A stretch of DNA of 64,000 bases, from contig NZ_CP107945.1 of the NCBI RefSeq assembly GCF_036057275.1, positions 992,001 to 1,056,000 on the forward strand, written 5' to 3'. Both the position numbers and the translations under genes were made by a program. Positions 63,566 to 64,000 of this stretch are shown here, in pieces (the stretch's first letter is position 1; every line of letters begins with the position of its first letter). The notes below the pieces were generated by a model, which searched no databases, was not told the origin of the DNA, and was given only the letters and a program-made list of their open reading frames with translations. Source of the stretch: Streptomyces sp. NBC_00390 (lineage in GTDB: Bacteria > Actinomycetota > Actinomycetes > Streptomycetales > Streptomycetaceae).

Positions 63566-64000
63566 ATGCACGACACGACCACGCTCCTGATCGAGCTGGG
63601 GGCGATCATCCTGGTGCTGGGCCTGGTGGGCCGTTTCGCGGGCCTGATCGGGCTGTCACCGATCCCGCTCTACCTCCTCGCGGGCCTCGCCTTCGGCAAG
63701 GGCGGCCTCCTCCCCCTGAGCGCGAGCGGAGACTTCATCGCGGTCGGTGCCGAGATCGGCGTCATCCTTCTCCTGCTCATGCTGGGTCTGGAGTACAGCG
63801 CGTCCGAGCTGGTCGGCAGCCTGCGCACGCAGTACCCCTCCGGCGTGGTCGACCTGATCCTCAACGCCACGCCCGGCGCCGCCGCCGGCCTTCTGCTGGG
63901 CTGGGGCCCCGTGGCCACGGTCGCCCTGGCGGGCGTCACCTGGATCTCGTCCTCGGGCGTCGTCGCCAAGGTGCTCACGGACCTCGGCCGCCTCGGCAAC
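63566..64000 (+). CDS. Cation:proton antiporter, N-terminal part (3' truncated by window)
   Basis: The first 145 residues of a CPA2/KefB-type membrane protein. Membrane segments are visible at about residues 8-28, 30-50 and 55-80, with SPIPLYLLAGLAFGKGG and ILLLLMLGLEYSASEL, the typical early segments of the family, and GVTWISSSGVVAKVLTDLGR near the window end. It would exchange K+ or Na+ for protons under control of the TrkA-C protein. Confidence 0.88.
   Translation, partial: MHDTTTLLIELGAIILVLGLVGRFAGLIGLSPIPLYLLAGLAFGKGGLLPLSASGDFIAVGAEIGVILLLLMLGLEYSASELVGSLRTQYPSGVVDLILNATPGAAAGLLLGWGPVATVALAGVTWISSSGVVAKVLTDLGRLGN

Overview
The window looks like a chromosomal segment of a Streptomyces or close relative. 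GC content is very high with strong G/C preference at third codon positions, GTG and TTG starts are common, genes are packed with ATGA/GTGA overlaps, and many families are typical of streptomycetes (LAL regulators, MmyB-type regulators, SAM methyltransferases of the DUF574 type, lysyl-oxidase-like secreted proteins). I saw no rRNA, tRNA or CRISPR array.

Layout. 1-2.5 kb: end of a sensor kinase, a convergent LuxR-type response regulator and a cytochrome P450. 2.6-8.8 kb: a polymorphic-toxin operon with an SseB-like protein, a small T7SS-type partner, a 1,564-residue RHS toxin ending in a restriction-endonuclease-fold domain, and an Imm7-like immunity protein. 9.1-13.7 kb: a molybdenum hydroxylase operon with a fused FeS/Mo subunit and a tandem-ABM membrane protein. 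14.0-15.7 kb: a secreted lysyl-oxidase-like protein.

15.8-32.4 kb: a minus-strand biosynthetic operon that I read as an acyl-tetronate gene cluster. A fatty acyl-AMP ligase, two long acyl-CoA-dehydrogenase-like enzymes and an ACP form a lipid activation and desaturation cassette of the kind known from enduracidin and ramoplanin loci. One non-reducing KS-AT-ACP module would add a malonyl unit. An FkbH-type glyceryl-ACP synthase, a second ACP, an unusual KAS III, an E2-like acyltransferase and an alpha/beta hydrolase match the five-gene tetronate cassette (Agg1-Agg5 type). A 4'-phosphopantetheinyl transferase and a FAD monooxygenase are embedded. The predicted product, an unsaturated 3-acyl tetronate probably with a 5-methylene group, is an inference from family knowledge.

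32.5-34.3 kb: a GH15 glucanase/trehalase. 34.6-39.1 kb and 45.1-46.4 kb: two related modules, one an HTH regulator with two MAB_1171c-like membrane proteins and a FAD oxidoreductase, the other a paralogous HTH regulator with a HExxH peptidase. They flank 6 kb holding small mobile-element-type genes, a frameshifted zinc-ribbon remnant, a SulP transporter facing a MerR regulator, a small membrane protein and an MmyB-type regulator. 46.7-48.4 kb: hydrolase plus MerR pair. 49.1-53.6 kb: xylose module (ROK regulator, xylA, divergent xylB). 53.7 kb: a 160-bp MITE inserted at the stop codon of an anti-sigma-type ATPase. 54.7-57.6 kb: LAL regulator. 57.6-60.2 kb: sulfur module (YeiH exporter, cysteine dioxygenase, LysR). 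60.3-64 kb: an unknown protein, a hydrolase, a DUF574 methyltransferase, and a TrkA-C/antiporter pair that runs off the end.
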